A stretch of DNA of 64,000 nt from Iris pallida (GCA_029216955.1 JANAVB010015600.1:38852134-38916133); one strand, 5' to 3'; positions 35,683 to 46,689 are shown, counted from the first letter of the stretch. The notes: a model not told the origin generated them from the letters alone. Made by a program: numbers and translations.

Positions 35683-36437
35683 ATGACAATGGTGATGCTT
35701 CCCAGTGGCGTCCCTTTGTACGCCCAATCACCAGATGTAGATTCATCCACTATTAGAGCGAAACCATTCGACTTAAGTGGTAAGTCCGATCATAGGCAAA
35801 TACCTGATTTTGAATTTTTTGTTGAAAACATCTATTCATGAGCATAAATTCTTGACGAGCGTAAAAACTTGCTAAAGCACTGGCATAAAATCCTTGCTGA
35901 TTGCCGACGTAAAAGCCTTGTTGAATCACCGACGTAAAAGCCTTGCTGATTGCTGGCGTAAAATGCCTTGCTGAATCGCTGGCGTAAAAGCCTTGCTGAA
36001 TCACCTGCGTAAAAACCTTGTGATTGCTGAATCACTGGCGTAAAAGCCTTGCTGAAGCACTGGCGTAAAAAGCCTTATGATCTGTTTAATACGCATCTGA
36101 TAATACTTCTGTTTTTTTAAACACTTCTTCTTTGTTGTTTTCTGTAGAAGTTTGGCTGAGCAGCTTTTTCAGAACCGGTATTGGCGATTTTGACGTTGTG
36201 AGGAGCGTTCTTCTGACATCAACATCAGGGAGCTCATGCGCTTTTGACGCGCAAATCAGACAACTCAGAACTCTTCGTGAGATCGAAGGGTCTTCCTCTG
36301 TTGGTAGGAAGAGCCTTTATACACGGAGAGTTGGATGGTGGAGTCAACTCTACCCCGAGAAATCGGGTAGTAGAGTTCCTTTCACGGTAGAACTAGGAAT
36401 CGTATCCCAATACTGGATACATTCCTATCTCCTTTGA
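35683..36437 (+). pseudogene. Antisense gene 2 of element A, two exons, frame-broken
   Basis: Exon 1 is open up to 35779, where a strong donor G|GTAAGT follows. The intron 35780-36147 ends in a pyrimidine-rich TTTGTTGTTTTCTGTAG. Exon 2 (from 36148) continues the same frame to a stop at 36435-36437. A further open stretch in another frame (about 36425-36627) fits as the original continuation after a one-base shift, so the gene is probably damaged. An ATG at 35666 opens a six-codon frame only, so the true start is uncertain. Exon 2 has a basic middle (GRKSLYTRRVGWWSQLY) and no domain I recognise. The intron holds a tandem array of about 25 bp. The exon structure is inference from splice signals and frame continuity. 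Confidence 0.5.
35852..36082 (+). repeat. Tandem array, about 25 bp x 9, inside the antisense intron
   Basis: Units read GGCGTAAAAGCCTTGCTGAA with TCACT or TTGCT spacers, at 24-26 bp steps. Each carries the GCGTAAAA word that also fills the LTR of this element. It lies wholly within the predicted intron 35780-36147. Confidence 0.85.
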
Positions 36438-36627
36438 GGTGCCGCCACTAATCCACCAATTGTATTGGCAGCAACACGCCTTCGGGCTGCCATACTCTGG
36501 GGTTCTTCTCTCGTCTGAGAGAGAAGACCAGAGTTTGATTCCTGCTGTTCTGATTGCCACTGGGGCTCAGACAGTCAGGAACTGCCACCAACAACGAACC
36601 CGTCAAAGAAGATCAAGGAAGAAATAG

Positions 36628-37260
36628 ATCTCTATTAGGTTATCGTTGGTGTATAGAATGAAAATCCAAGAATGTAAAAGATTTCCATTGTAACTTGTAA
36701 GAAAGTCTAAGAAATGTAATAGACTTTTTTTATGATATGGGAATGAAAATGATGATTCTTCTATGATCAATGATTTGTATCTATCTGGATGTAATATGGA
36801 CATGATAGATAAATGAAATCTTATTTTCTGTTTTAGAGTATATGATACTATCAGAGGTAATATGGACATAATAGCATATATGAACTCAAAAGAAAATTAG
36901 ATTAATATCTATGCAGAGGTCAAGATAGAAGTGATAGATAGGAAAAGAAAGTAGATTTAGTATTTATTCAGAGGTCATGAAAACATGATAAATAGTGAAT
37001 CCCACTTTCTAATCAATTGATATAGAAGATATAAAATCCCTTTCCCCGGAAACAAGAAGTCAGCTTAACCAAACCTTGGTAGCTGGAGAATAAGAAGACA
37101 GATATTATGAGCGTATATGCAAGACAGTGGATGAATCAGCGTATTTCTTGGGAACAGAAAGGACGATTCAATTCCTTAATTTTAAATGGATGAACCTGGT
37201 AACATGAACGGACGAGTCTTTTCGGAAATGAAAAGTCGTTTCTCCACTTCAGAGACTAGT
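36628..37260. repeat. AT-rich degenerate repeats in the 3' region of element A
   Basis: The words CAGAGGTAATATGGACAT/GAGGTCA...GATAG recur at intervals of about 60-80 bp (36780, 36852, 36915, 36970). The same CAGAGGTAATGAGGACATGG-type word is repeated in element B (57965-58105), so this is a conserved repeat-prone 3' UTR block. Confidence 0.6.
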
Positions 37261-37278
37261 TCATTAATAATTCTCCTC

Positions 37279-37286
37279 TATAAATA
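37279..37286 (+). promoter_or_regulatory. TATA box of antisense unit 3 (element A)
   Basis: TATAAATA in CTCTATAAATAGGTGAG, 60 bp upstream of the ATG at 37339. Confidence 0.65.
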
Positions 37287-37338
37287 GGTGAGAATTCTCT
37301 GTAATCATTCCATTCTTATTTCTACTTCTTTATTGGAA

Positions 37339-37641
37339 ATGTCTTCCGAAGATGTACAGCAAAAGAATAAAGTCTCCCGAAAAATCGAGGGCATCATTGA
37401 TACGTTCTCCGTTGAGCCCCCTGTATCAGTCTCATCAGGCTCAACCGAAATAGGTAGAAGCTCTTCTGCGCCCAAGCCACCCGAAGACATTCTTTATTTT
37501 TTAGTAGAGCCAGGGAAAACTTCTGAAGAAGAAGCGTCGAGGATGGCTGCCTGCAAATTTTTCATGTGTTCAGGAAACGACGCCTTCTATGCATTGGCCA
37601 ACTATGTAGTCAATAACGAAGGGAGTGGCCCTCGTCCTTAA
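37339..37641 (+). CDS. Antisense ORF 3 of element A, 100 aa
   Basis: Antisense to the pol genes and just beyond the integrase end. The protein starts MSSEDVQQKNKVSRKIEG and has a Ser/Pro-rich middle (VEPPVSVSSGSTEIGRSSSA) and a C-terminal SRMAACKFFMCSGNDAFYAL stretch. I recognise no family. The ATG lies 60 bp after a TATA box; no intron is needed. An AATAAAA word occurs at 37667-37673. I chose the ATG at 37339 rather than the upstream in-frame one at 37288 because the latter falls almost on the TATA box. Layout and size match antisense units 1 and 2, so it may be a diverged tandem relative, which is inference. Confidence 0.5.
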   Translation: MSSEDVQQKNKVSRKIEGIIDTFSVEPPVSVSSGSTEIGRSSSAPKPPEDILYFLVEPGKTSEEEASRMAACKFFMCSGNDAFYALANYVVNNEGSGPRP

Positions 37642-37719
37642 TCTTTTATTTTGAACAAAAATAATAATAAAAGAAGTTTTATTTTTGTTCTTTCTTCTCT
37701 TTTTTTTTATACATAGTAT

Positions 37720-38222
37720 TTCTTAAGAAATTTGCCATTGATCGGTAGCATGAGTAGATCTCCATTGGGCTTTGACAACCGATAGGCGCCATTGGAAAAC
37801 ACGGACTCAATTACATAAGGGCCTTCCTATTTTGCTTGGAATTTCCCTTTGCTTTTATGAGTCATTACCATCGGTCTCCGAACAGCTAATACAAGCTCGA
37901 CAACTTTGAATACCCTCTCTTTAACTTTACGATTAAAAGTTCGAGATATGCGGGCTTGATACAGTTCAATGTGTTGTTGTGCTTGAAGACGCTTCTCATC
38001 CAATCCTTCAAGTTCTTGGAGTCATAAGCGATCATTATTCTCTATAGTTAGCTCATTAGCAATGGCTATTCGTAGAGAAGGGATCTGGATTTCCAATGGG
38101 AGAACAGCTTCGCATCCGTAAACCAATGAGAATGGTGTAAAACCAGTAGGAGTCCGGACTGTTGTTCGATAAGCCCATAAACATTCTCCAAGTTTCTCAT
38201 TCACATTTATTGGAAGAAACAA
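37720..38222 (-). pseudogene. Integrase C-terminal part, element A
   Basis: Minus-strand continuation of the integrase after a frame break near 38200. It includes LGECLWAYRTTVRTPTG and FSLVYGCEAVLPLEI (the conserved GPY/F-preceding end of gypsy integrases; 38022-38190), then a tail to about 37725 with LVLAVRRPMVM and KGKFQAK words and a final LPINGKFLKK. At least one more in-frame stop occurs near 38022. It lacks a chromodomain, as expected for Tat elements. Confidence 0.75.
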
Positions 38223-39045
38223 ACTTTTTGAGAAGTTTGATGATCGTCTTATTGAAAGCTTCAGCTAAACCATTAGCAGCTGGATTATAAGCCGTAGAAG
38301 CCAAATTCTGAATTTGATTCTTGTCACAGAATCGATAAAATGCTTGACTGGCAAATTGTGGACCATTGTCATGAATTATCCGTCGAGGAATCCCGAAACG
38401 ATAAATGACATGGTGCTTGATGAAACTGATCACATTAGATGTTTTCACTTCCGCAAGGGGGACTGTTTCTGTCCACTTCGAAAAGTAATCGGTTATAGCT
38501 AGTATAAACCGATGTCCTTTGACAGAAGGAGGGTTAATAGGACCAATGACATCCATACCCCAAGCTTCGAAGGGCCAAGAGGCTGCTGTAGGATGTAGAA
38601 ATTCAGATGGTTGATGAATAAAATCAGCATGAATCTGACATGCTTTACATCTTCTGGCATAGTCTACAACATCTGCTATCATAGAAGGCCAATAATACCC
38701 CATTCTCCGAATGCGGTCTTGCAAGTTTGGACCCGGTTGATGAGCACCACAGACACCATCATGAGCCTCACGCAGTGTTTGTTTGGCTTTACTTTCTGAG
38801 AGACAGCGCAGCAAGAGTCCGTCATATGAATGACGATATAGCATATGTAAAGACGAATCATAATAGAATCGAAATGATCGTCTCTTAATTGATGCAGCTT
38901 CTTTAGGATCTTCAGGCAAAATTCCATGAACTGCATAATCAATGAATGGAGTTCTCCAATCTTTCTGTTGGAAACTTGACCCTGTAGTATAACTTTGTTC
39001 AATATGCAGATTACTCTTCACACAGAACAAGTCTCGGTCTAACAA
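38197..39045 (-). pseudogene. Integrase core, element A
   Basis: The 282-residue frame holds the HHCC zinc finger (GAHQPG ... CKACQIHAD, about residues 95-145) and the DDE core: D in GMDVIGP, D in IIHDNGPQFAS and E in NGLAEAFNK. Integrase inserts the cDNA into the host genome. It is in the same frame as the RT/RNase H segment; a stop at 39058-39060 separates them, so the polyprotein is broken. It ends at 38197 in a frameshift or stop that cuts off the C-terminal domain. Confidence 0.85.
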
Positions 39046-39057
39046 AGTAATTGTATT

Positions 39058-41592
39058 TTACCTTCGGATTGGGACAGCCAAGTCTGCAGCTAAGCTGGCA
39101 AGAGCATCAGCCTCCACATTCTGAGAACGTGGTACAAATTCAATGAAGAATCCTTTGAATGATAGGACCAACTCGACTACCACTTGATGATAGGGGATGA
39201 GATCAGGATTTCTGACTTCATAAGTCCCTCTAACTTGATTAACGATCAATTGAGAATCTCCATAAGCCTCTAAGAATTCAATATCCAATTGTTTTGCTAC
39301 TTGGAGACCAATCAATAGAGCATTATATTCTGCTACATTGTTAGAGCATGGCTCATTAAGAGAATAGGCACGGTATATGACCATTTTGTCAGGAGAAACC
39401 AAGACAATTCCTACTCCAGAGACAATATTGTCTTTAGGTCCCACTCGTGATGCTCCATCAAAATATAATTGCCATATATCATTCTTCAAAGTCATGTTAC
39501 AATCCACTACTTCGTCTGGAATGTCTTCATATAACTTCGAAGTTTCATGTATAGGATGAGCAGCTAAGAAATCAGCTAACGCTTGGCCCTTCACTGATTT
39601 TTGAGGCACATAAATCATATCATAAGAAGTGAGCAACATCGCCCAGGTAGCTAACTTGGAATTAAGAATGCTCAGTTTCCACATCAATACCCGAATAGGA
39701 TTTATTCTAGAGATAACATGAATAGTCTGTCCAGTGACATAATGCCTTGTCTTTTGGACGGCAAAAACCAAAGCTAGACATTCCTTTTCAACAGGAGTAT
39801 ATCTGTGTTCAGCTCCGACCATCATTCTGCTCAGATAATATATTGCTTGTTCATGACCCATATCACTTTTCTGTGCCAGAAGAGCACCAAGTGAATGATC
39901 TAAGGCTCGAACATATAGCAAAAATGGTCTTCCTACCACCGGAGGTACCAGAACAGGTGGGTTTGTAAGATATTGCTTAATGTCATTGAAGGCTTTTTGA
40001 CACGCTTCATCCCAGATGAAAGATACCCCTTTCTTTAATAGACGGAAGAAAGGTTGACATCTCCCAGAAAGATTAGATATAAATCTTCTGATATAAGCAA
40101 TACGGCCTTGAAAGCCACGGAGTTCTTTCAGATTACGAGGAGGACGCATTTCAAGAATTGCTTTAACCTTATCAGGATCAACATGGATACCTTGAGAGGT
40201 AATGACAAATCCTAGAAACTTGCCACTAGAAACCCCTAAGAAAGACTTAGTAGGGTTCATTTTCAATTGATGTTGGCGCATCAATTCAAATACTGTCTTC
40301 AAGTCCTGAATGTGATCATTCTTTGACCGACTTTTAACAGCAATGTCATCTACATAGCATTCAACTATCTTCCGTAGATATTCTTGAAAGATATTGCTCA
40401 TAGCCCGTTGATACGTGGCACCGGCATTTTTAAGACCAAATGGCATAACCGTATAGCAGTAGACCCCAAGAGGTGTACGAAAAGCGGTGTGCTTCTCATC
40501 TTCTGGATGCATCTTGATCTGATTGTATCCTGAGAATCCGTCCATGAAAGACATGCGTTCAAAACCACATGTATTGTCTATCATGATATCAGTAATTGGA
40601 AGTGGAAATTCGTCCTTTGGACAAGCCGTATTAAGATCTCGGTAATCTATACAAACTCGGACTTTTTCGTTCTTCTTCATAACAGGAACAATATTGGCCA
40701 CCCAATCTGGGTGTTGTTCTTCACGAACAAAGCCACACGTAATTAGCTTTTTGACTTCTGCTTCAATTGCATCCATCATATCTGGTCTAAAGCGTCGTTG
40801 CTGTTGTTTTACAGGCTTGACATTAGGCAAAATATTGAGTTTATGGGTAGCAACTGTAGGATCTAGCTCTAGCATATCCTCATAACTCCATACAAAGATG
40901 TCAATGTAATCTTTTATAAGTTTTATCAGCTCTTCCTTTTCATCTTCAGAGAGATTCTTACTGATGAATATTGGTTTAGACGTAACTCCATCTCCAACAT
41001 CAATCTGGATAACCTCATCTTCTGTAGATGGCTGTCGTTGTTCAAAACGAAGTTTCCATTTAGTATCCATCTGTTGAGCCCAAGGATCATTCTCAAATGG
41101 CTCTGATTCATCATCGGCTTGAACCATATTGACTGAGAATACTTGTCCAGATTCATAATATGAGGAATGAGAAATATCGGATTCGATGAATAGAATTTCT
41201 TTCGAATCTGATGATTGCGAAGAGCTAGAAGAGAATTCTTCTTGCATATCGTCATTAAACATGTGAGACGGATCATATCCTAACCCATGACGAGTCTTTT
41301 GGTAAAACGGATCACCACATAATGGTAATCGTCTACCCTTGCCTTGATTGAGACCTTGCATAGTCTTCAAATTATACCCCATGTTCTGGATGATCTTGAT
41401 AGATTGCTGACTGTATTTATCAATTCGGATTCTTCCTTCGTCTTTATCCTTCAGCTCATCTGTCTGTGCAACAGGGATATTTCTAGCCAGGCCAAACACA
41501 ATTTGGCGCTTATTTTTCTTATCAGACGGAACCACGAAATAAGATTCTTCATGACGTCTAAAAGTTACGCAAGCTTGTGATGAAGCAGCCAC
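39058..41592 (-). pseudogene. Reverse transcriptase - RNase H - archaeal-type RNase H, element A
   Basis: An 844-residue frame. Near residues 60-112 is a glycine-rich G-patch-like stretch (MGYNLKTMQGLNQGKGRRLP ... HGLGYDP). RT follows with CIDYRDLNTACPKDEFPLP, MPFGLKNAGATYQR and catalytic YVDD (about residue 412). Next come the connection/RNase H region (HSLGALLAQ, YTPVEKECLALVFAV) and a second RNase H with YFDGASR (about 708), NNVAEYNALL and GDSQLIVNQ, the archaeal-type RNase H known from Tat elements. It would make cDNA from element RNA. The upstream segment at 41616-42329 is in another frame, and the stop at 39058 cuts off integrase, so this copy is not functional as it stands. Confidence 0.9.
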
Positions 41593-41615
41593 AGGTAGAA
41601 GATAAGGAGATGATG

Positions 41616-42329
41616 TTAGGAACCTTTGAGCATATGGTCCAACATTGTATAAGGAGGGAAAGAATTCTCCTTATGATCAATGTATAAAGTTTCTTCTGGT
41701 TCTATGTTGCCTTTATATTGATGACTTTGATTATCAGAAGATAAAGTCATTCTCTCAATAAACTTGACAGCCATATACTCGAACAGGAAATCTTCATTGA
41801 TATCAAAAAGTACAGAATGATCAATATTTACATCATTTACAGTCTGATGGCTACGCTTCGGATTAATCAACAGTGGACCATCATCCGTCTTCTGCGTAGA
41901 TTTGCCAAGATTGACAATCAATGGTAATTCCGAATTATTTGTACAAGAAGTACGTCCTTTGACCTTGATCATAAAAGGTTGAACTTGGCTTTTGGCAGGA
42001 ATATTTATTGATTCCTCAGATGAAGTTTGAGTTCTTCCTTTAACCTTGATCATCAAAGGTTGATCATTGACAGGTTGAGATTGGATTCGTCCCTTGACTA
42101 TGATCTTCAAAGGTTGCTCCTCTGGCGGATCTTTATTAATAGAGTGATCCTCAGAGAATGATTGATCTTCAGCCATGTCTGATATATCTTTCACATGCTC
42201 TTGTTTATAAAGCCTTGAATCAGAGAAGTAGGCTTCAACACCTTTGAATGGATTAATATCAGCAAACTCAGTTTTCACAACTCCTTGGGAGTCCACATAT
42301 TTGAAACATTGGTGAAGAGTTGAAGGCAC
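41616..42329 (-). pseudogene. Protease-RT spacer, element A
   Basis: This frame continues the protease after the stop at 42348-42350 (STLHQCFKYVDSQGVVKTEF). It then contains several repeats of a PLKIIVKGR / PLMIKVKGRTQ type (about 41930-42120), and weaker LPLIVNLGKSTQ and PLLINPKRSHQ copies. Similar modules stand at the same place in element B. Function unknown; a linker between protease and RT. The next segment (RT) is in a different frame. Confidence 0.7.
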
Positions 42330-42347
42330 AATATTGTGTTCATGAAT

Positions 42348-43766
42348 CTACGGTCTTCCAAGAAGAATATTGTAGGATACGTCCGAGTTGATAACATAGA
42401 AAGTTACCATAGTTCGAAGATCACCAATCTGAATCTGCAGATGAATCTTCCCCAGTGGTTTGCTCTTGCCAGAATTAAAATCGACTATCGTAGTACTAGT
42501 GTAAGTCAGCTCACTAGTAGGGATCCTCAGGGGTCTTAGCATACTCTGAAGAATTATACTAATTGAAGACCCAGGATCGATGTAAATCCTGTCAATTTCA
42601 ATGGATCCGATATATCCAGTGTAACACAGAGGCCTATCATGCTTGTTGTGTTTCAATAGCATATCCTCTTGTGTAAAGGTGATATTGGGAATTACTTCCA
42701 TCACACTATGGCATTGCGGACATGACACTGGTATATTATCAGGAGTCTTGAGTTGTGCCAAGCATGAATCTGCTTGAAGTAAAGCTTCACTCAAAGTCTC
42801 TCTGCTTTCTCTGGAAAGGCGAAGCAGTTCAAATATAGAAAGTCTAGCTGGAGTATTGGCTAATTGAGCTAGAATGTCAAACTTGTAAGGTTTCATCACC
42901 ACCCCCTGATTGGAAACAGGCTTCAATGGGATATCAAAGCGTACTGCCTTCTGTTTCTCCTTTTCAACCACAGATGGTTTAATAGGAACAGGAGAAGGTT
43001 GAACTGGTAGAGTTTCCACTACATCTTCTGCTTCTTTGGAGGATCCCTCATAGTCTTTATGGTACTCTTTTCCAGATCTTGTACCAGCAAAAGTTTCTTC
43101 TTCAGACTCAGGAGAAGGAAGTACCATATTACAGGATTTAGTCTTTCTTTCCTTAGTCTTTTTCTTATGAGGGTTGTTACGAGGCACTTCAGAACCCAAT
43201 CCAGCAGTAGAATTCTGATTTTGAATTTGTAAAGGAAGACGTATTCCTTTATCATAATTCAAACCTTCTGCCTTTTGAAAGTTGTAACCCATCTTCCTCA
43301 TGAGAAGGACAGATTGCTGACTATACAAGTGGATAGGCAGTGAACTTTGGACAGGTGTTTCAGCACAGGAAGAGGAAGAAACCTCTGCAACTACAGGAGA
43401 ATGAAGCATAGACGTCTCTGTAGTTAAGGGAGGAGAAGGATTCGGGATACGAGGAAAGATCCTTGTTGGAGCTTTTTCATAGGCAGCAAAGACTTGTTGT
43501 GCCCGATATAAAGGAACATTATTCATGGCTAGCCACTGCTGATGAGTAAGCTTGAGCTTGGTAGGAGGGGCTAGACTTGGAGGACAGATGTTTAGTCCTT
43601 TCAGTCTACCTTCTAGAGGAAGGCCATCCCATAGATGATCCAAGTCATCAGGATTTGTAATAACATGAGAAATCATGTTGCAGGTTTTGACTTTCTTACC
43701 TTTCTTAGATTTTAAAGTTTTACCTTTATTTTCCAACTCAGGTATTAAGTCAGGATGTACCCACAT
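42348..43766 (-). pseudogene. Aspartic protease region, element A
   Basis: A 472-residue frame. The retropepsin-like domain is near the C-terminus: IDPGSSISII carries the active-site Asp (DPGS in place of the usual DTGA), followed by YNILLGRP, after which a TAG (42348-42350) replaces the usual Trp. Upstream (about residues 145-195) is a G-patch-like stretch, LYSQQSVLLMRKMGYNFQKA ... GLGSE. Retropepsin would process the Gag-Pol polyprotein. The frame is in phase with the following 41616-42329 segment apart from the stop. The sequence before 43766 to gag (43883) holds stops in this frame. Confidence 0.82.
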
Positions 43767-43882
43767 GATTTCACCATTCTCAATGTGAGCGGCAGCAATC
43801 CTGTATTTTCTTCCCTGGCAGGCGAGATATTCACGATCTTCATAGTCGCCTTCGAAATTGGAATAATTCCATCTGGGACTTA
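43767..43882 (-). other. Gag-protease junction, element A
   Basis: About 115 bp between the gag stop and the protease frame, open in pieces (YEDREYLACQGRKYRIAAAH-like coding) but interrupted. A TAGTAAGT word follows the gag stop. Some Ogre/Tat elements remove stops by splicing; a matching acceptor was not established here. Confidence 0.4.
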
Positions 43883-45535
43883 CTATGGAGGAAAATCTCC
43901 AAACTGAAGAGAGACCATGTTGGTTGTAACCATATGGTCATCATTGGTTAAAGCGATAGCGCCACTATTTATCAGGTCTTGGATCTTCTTTTTCAAGACA
44001 TAGCAAGCACTGGTAGGATGATTAATGTATCTATGATAGATACAATATTTGGGATTGTCAGTCAGATTCACCTCATTAGGCCTTTTAGGCTCCGGAATAT
44101 GAAGTTTACCACTTTTCACCAGACACTGAAATATTCTTGGGATATCACTTTCGTCAAAAGAATATTCTTCCTTTGGCCTGGAAGATTCTTGATTGTTCGA
44201 TGTCATTTTGTTCTTGGAAAGATTGACCATAAGAGTATTTTTTCCTTTCACGTTATGATTGCCAGGATTATTACCAGGATTACTTTTCTTCCCTTTATCT
44301 TCTGAAGCGAAAATCATCCCATATTCTCGAGCCAACCTACCATTGGTCTCGGCAGAAACTGCTGCTATGATAAATGAAGCCCAATCTGTGAATTGGGAAC
44401 CTGTGAAGACAGCAATGGACGGTCGCAGATTCATCTTGCATGTATCGATCAACGCTGAATCTGGCATACCAGGAGGCATCTTTAGAGTAGCCTGTCGGAA
44501 ACGTTCAATGAACGTCCGAGTATCTTCTTTCTCCTTTTGTTTTATTTCTATTAAGGAGGACATGTTCATGTCCATACCACCTTCATAGAAGCGGGAGAGA
44601 AACATTGCCTTGAATTCGTCAAAAGACGAAATAGAGTTATCGGGTAAGCTACGATACCAGTCATAAGCTAAACCCGTCAAGCACCCAATGAACACTCGAG
44701 TGAGAAGAGCATTATTTTTTTGCAAGTGTACAGTCATAATATCAAAGTAATTGATATATTGACTGGGAGATGCTTTTCTATCGAATAAAACCATGGATTG
44801 TGGCTTGAACTTCGGTGGGAAGGGTACATCATTCCAATAAGGAGGATAAGGTTGCTTAATCCCTAACCTATGGAGCTGATCTTTGTGCCTCAAAACTTCA
44901 AATTGTGCTTTGAGTTCACGCACTGCTTGAATGGCTTCACTGGTTTGAGGAAGCACATTTGATCGAATAGTTGTTGGATGTACCATAACCCCAACTGGAG
45001 GTGGTACATCTTCTGGAATGATGGGATCTGGAGATGCAGAATTTTGATTAATAGCAGGCTCTTGAATATTCGAAAGTATATCAGCCCCTTGACTATCTTG
45101 AGTTTGTGCTGCTACTGGTACCGGAGTTATTACTGTGGGTTGAGCAGTTTGCTGATTCAAAATTATCTGATGCATGCTTTGCACCATGTTGAGCATGTCT
45201 TTCAGTGATTGCTCCACGACAGTGAGACGTTGTTCCGTATTAGCAGATGACGTCTCTGGTTCATCTTCAACAGCGTAGGATTCAACCTCTCTTGAAGATA
45301 TAGAGGGATTAGTATAGAAGTATGAATCCACACTATCGGTATCAGACTCCAAAGATTGAGTACCCCCAGCTTCTGAATCAGAAGTTTGCAATTGTCTTTG
45401 TCTTCATGATCGAGTATTCTGATATACTCCTTCAAAGGAATCAAGAATTCTGTTGAACTGTTGTTGACCTGGGGTTTGGGACATATTCTGTCTCGGTCGT
45501 CGTCCTCTGTTAGTATGAGATGCCATATTGACTGA
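43883..45535 (-). pseudogene. Gag (capsid/nucleocapsid), element A
   Basis: The likely start is MASHTNRGRRPRQNMSQ near 45524, followed by a stop at 45404-45406 and then a 502-residue frame from 45391. The N-terminal part is acidic and Ser/Gln-rich. The retrotransposon gag domain covers the middle: SPSQYINYFDIMTVHLQ, FIGCLTGLAYDWYRSLPDNS, FKAMFLSRFYEGG and KEDTRTFIERFRQATLKMP. A zinc-binding type stretch CIYHRYINHPTSACYVLKK sits near the C-terminus, as in other Tat gags. Gag forms the particle that packages element RNA. The early stop is in the same frame, so one point change broke it. Confidence 0.85.
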
Positions 45536-46054
45536 TACATATGACAGCTCATCTTCTTGGTCTTCAACTTGATGTTGAGACGAGTTAAAACTTAAACGAT
45601 AAAAAACTGACCGTTTTGAAGCCAAACAACAACAGTTGATCACAACCTGGTGATATTCACAATGATGTTTTTCTTGGGGGAATATCACCGGCGATTGTCT
45701 GTTCTTACGTTTTTGCATTAGCAATTCACGTAAATCAGAAGGAATAGATGGAATATTCTTCTTTATTACATTTGGGGTAGAAAAATGTTTAGTCCCTTGT
45801 GTATAAAGAAGATTACTGGCTTCATTCGCAGAACCAAACTGTACATTTTTACGCGTTTGGAGTTGTGTGCGTAAATCTTGAGATTTAGCACGAAGGACTC
45901 CATTTTCATGGCGTATAATTTGTAAGTTTGGTACTTTGCGTAAAGCAGTATAAGAAGGTTGTTGATGTAGGACAGAAGCTTTACCAACGATATTTTTATG
46001 CTGCACACGTTTAGGTACATTCACATTAGATGTGCAAATATCGTTGTGAATTTT

Positions 46055-46410
46055 ATCTACACTGTCACAGACAGGAGACTTACCTTTACGCGTAAAACGT
46101 AAAAATTAATTATCTACCACGTCACAGACGGGAGATTTTGTTTTACGAGAGGAGCATAATTTGTGTGGGCCTACCACGTCACCGACGGGAGACTGATTCT
46201 TACACTCAGAAACATTAAAATCTGCCACATTACAAATGGGAGACTCATTCTTATGCCTTGAGCGTAAAATTTGGTTCTTACCCACTGAGCGTAAAACTTG
46301 ATTCTTACGCAGTGGACGTGAAACCTGATTATCTTCACCGTTACAAACGGGAGATAAATCATCACACTTTGAGTACAACTCTGAAGTAAGGACTGCCTCG
46401 TTACGAACGG
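46055..46410 (-). repeat. Short repeats in ORF1: ACGTCACAGACGGGAGA and TTACGC words
   Basis: Six copies of a [AG]C[AG]GACGGGAGA-type word at intervals of about 55-60 bp, each paired with a nearby GCGTAAA or its complement between 46255 and 46315. It encodes the repeated SPVCD/LRK residues. Confidence 0.7.
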
Positions 46411-46671
46411 GAGCCCCTACAATAGGAGTGGGAAGAATTCCCTTGTCATCAGAAGAAACAGAGAGATCAAAAACCACTTTGGATTTGGGAATCCAAACTT
46501 TTCGTGCTTTGCGAGACTTTTGAACATTGGAGTGGCGAGAACCACCCCCAGTTCGAAGCATTTCTTCATAGGCAGTCTGGTCGAAGTGCACAACCAGAGT
46601 CTTCTTGGTCGAACCGACCGAAACATCATCATATTGAGCAATTACTTCCTCGTCGGAGGAGAAAGTAGTCC

Positions 46672-46687
46672 GCAGCAGAGTCGCCAT
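46672..46687 (-). other. Primer binding site, tRNA-Arg type (element A)
   Basis: Minus-strand TGGCGACTCTGCTGCG lies two bases inside the 5' LTR end. This matches the known Ogre/Tat primer site type. It is also the beginning of ORF1 (ATGGCG...). Confidence 0.75.
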
Positions 46688-46689
46688 TT

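Larger units (their letters stand above)
45407..46687 (-). pseudogene. ORF1 upstream of gag, element A (interrupted)
   Basis: From ATGGCGACTCTGC at 46687 one frame runs leftwards, with a stop at 46106-46108, and then stays open (46024-45407) into gag in the same frame. The start codon overlaps the primer binding site, so the first residues MATLL come from the tRNA-complementary stretch. The protein starts with MLRTGGGS and RKARKVWIPKSKVVFDLS words, then has repeated SPVCDVV/SPVGDVV motifs encoded by ACGTCACAGACGGGAGA-type DNA repeats (46055-46400). An extra ORF upstream of gag is known in Ogre/Tat elements; its function is unknown. A fusion of ORF1 with gag is possible because the frames are in phase. 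Confidence 0.7.

Noticed and set aside
35852..36082. Regularly spaced repeats resembling a CRISPR array
   Set aside because: Unit and spacer are both repeated, there are no unique spacers, and the genome is a plant.
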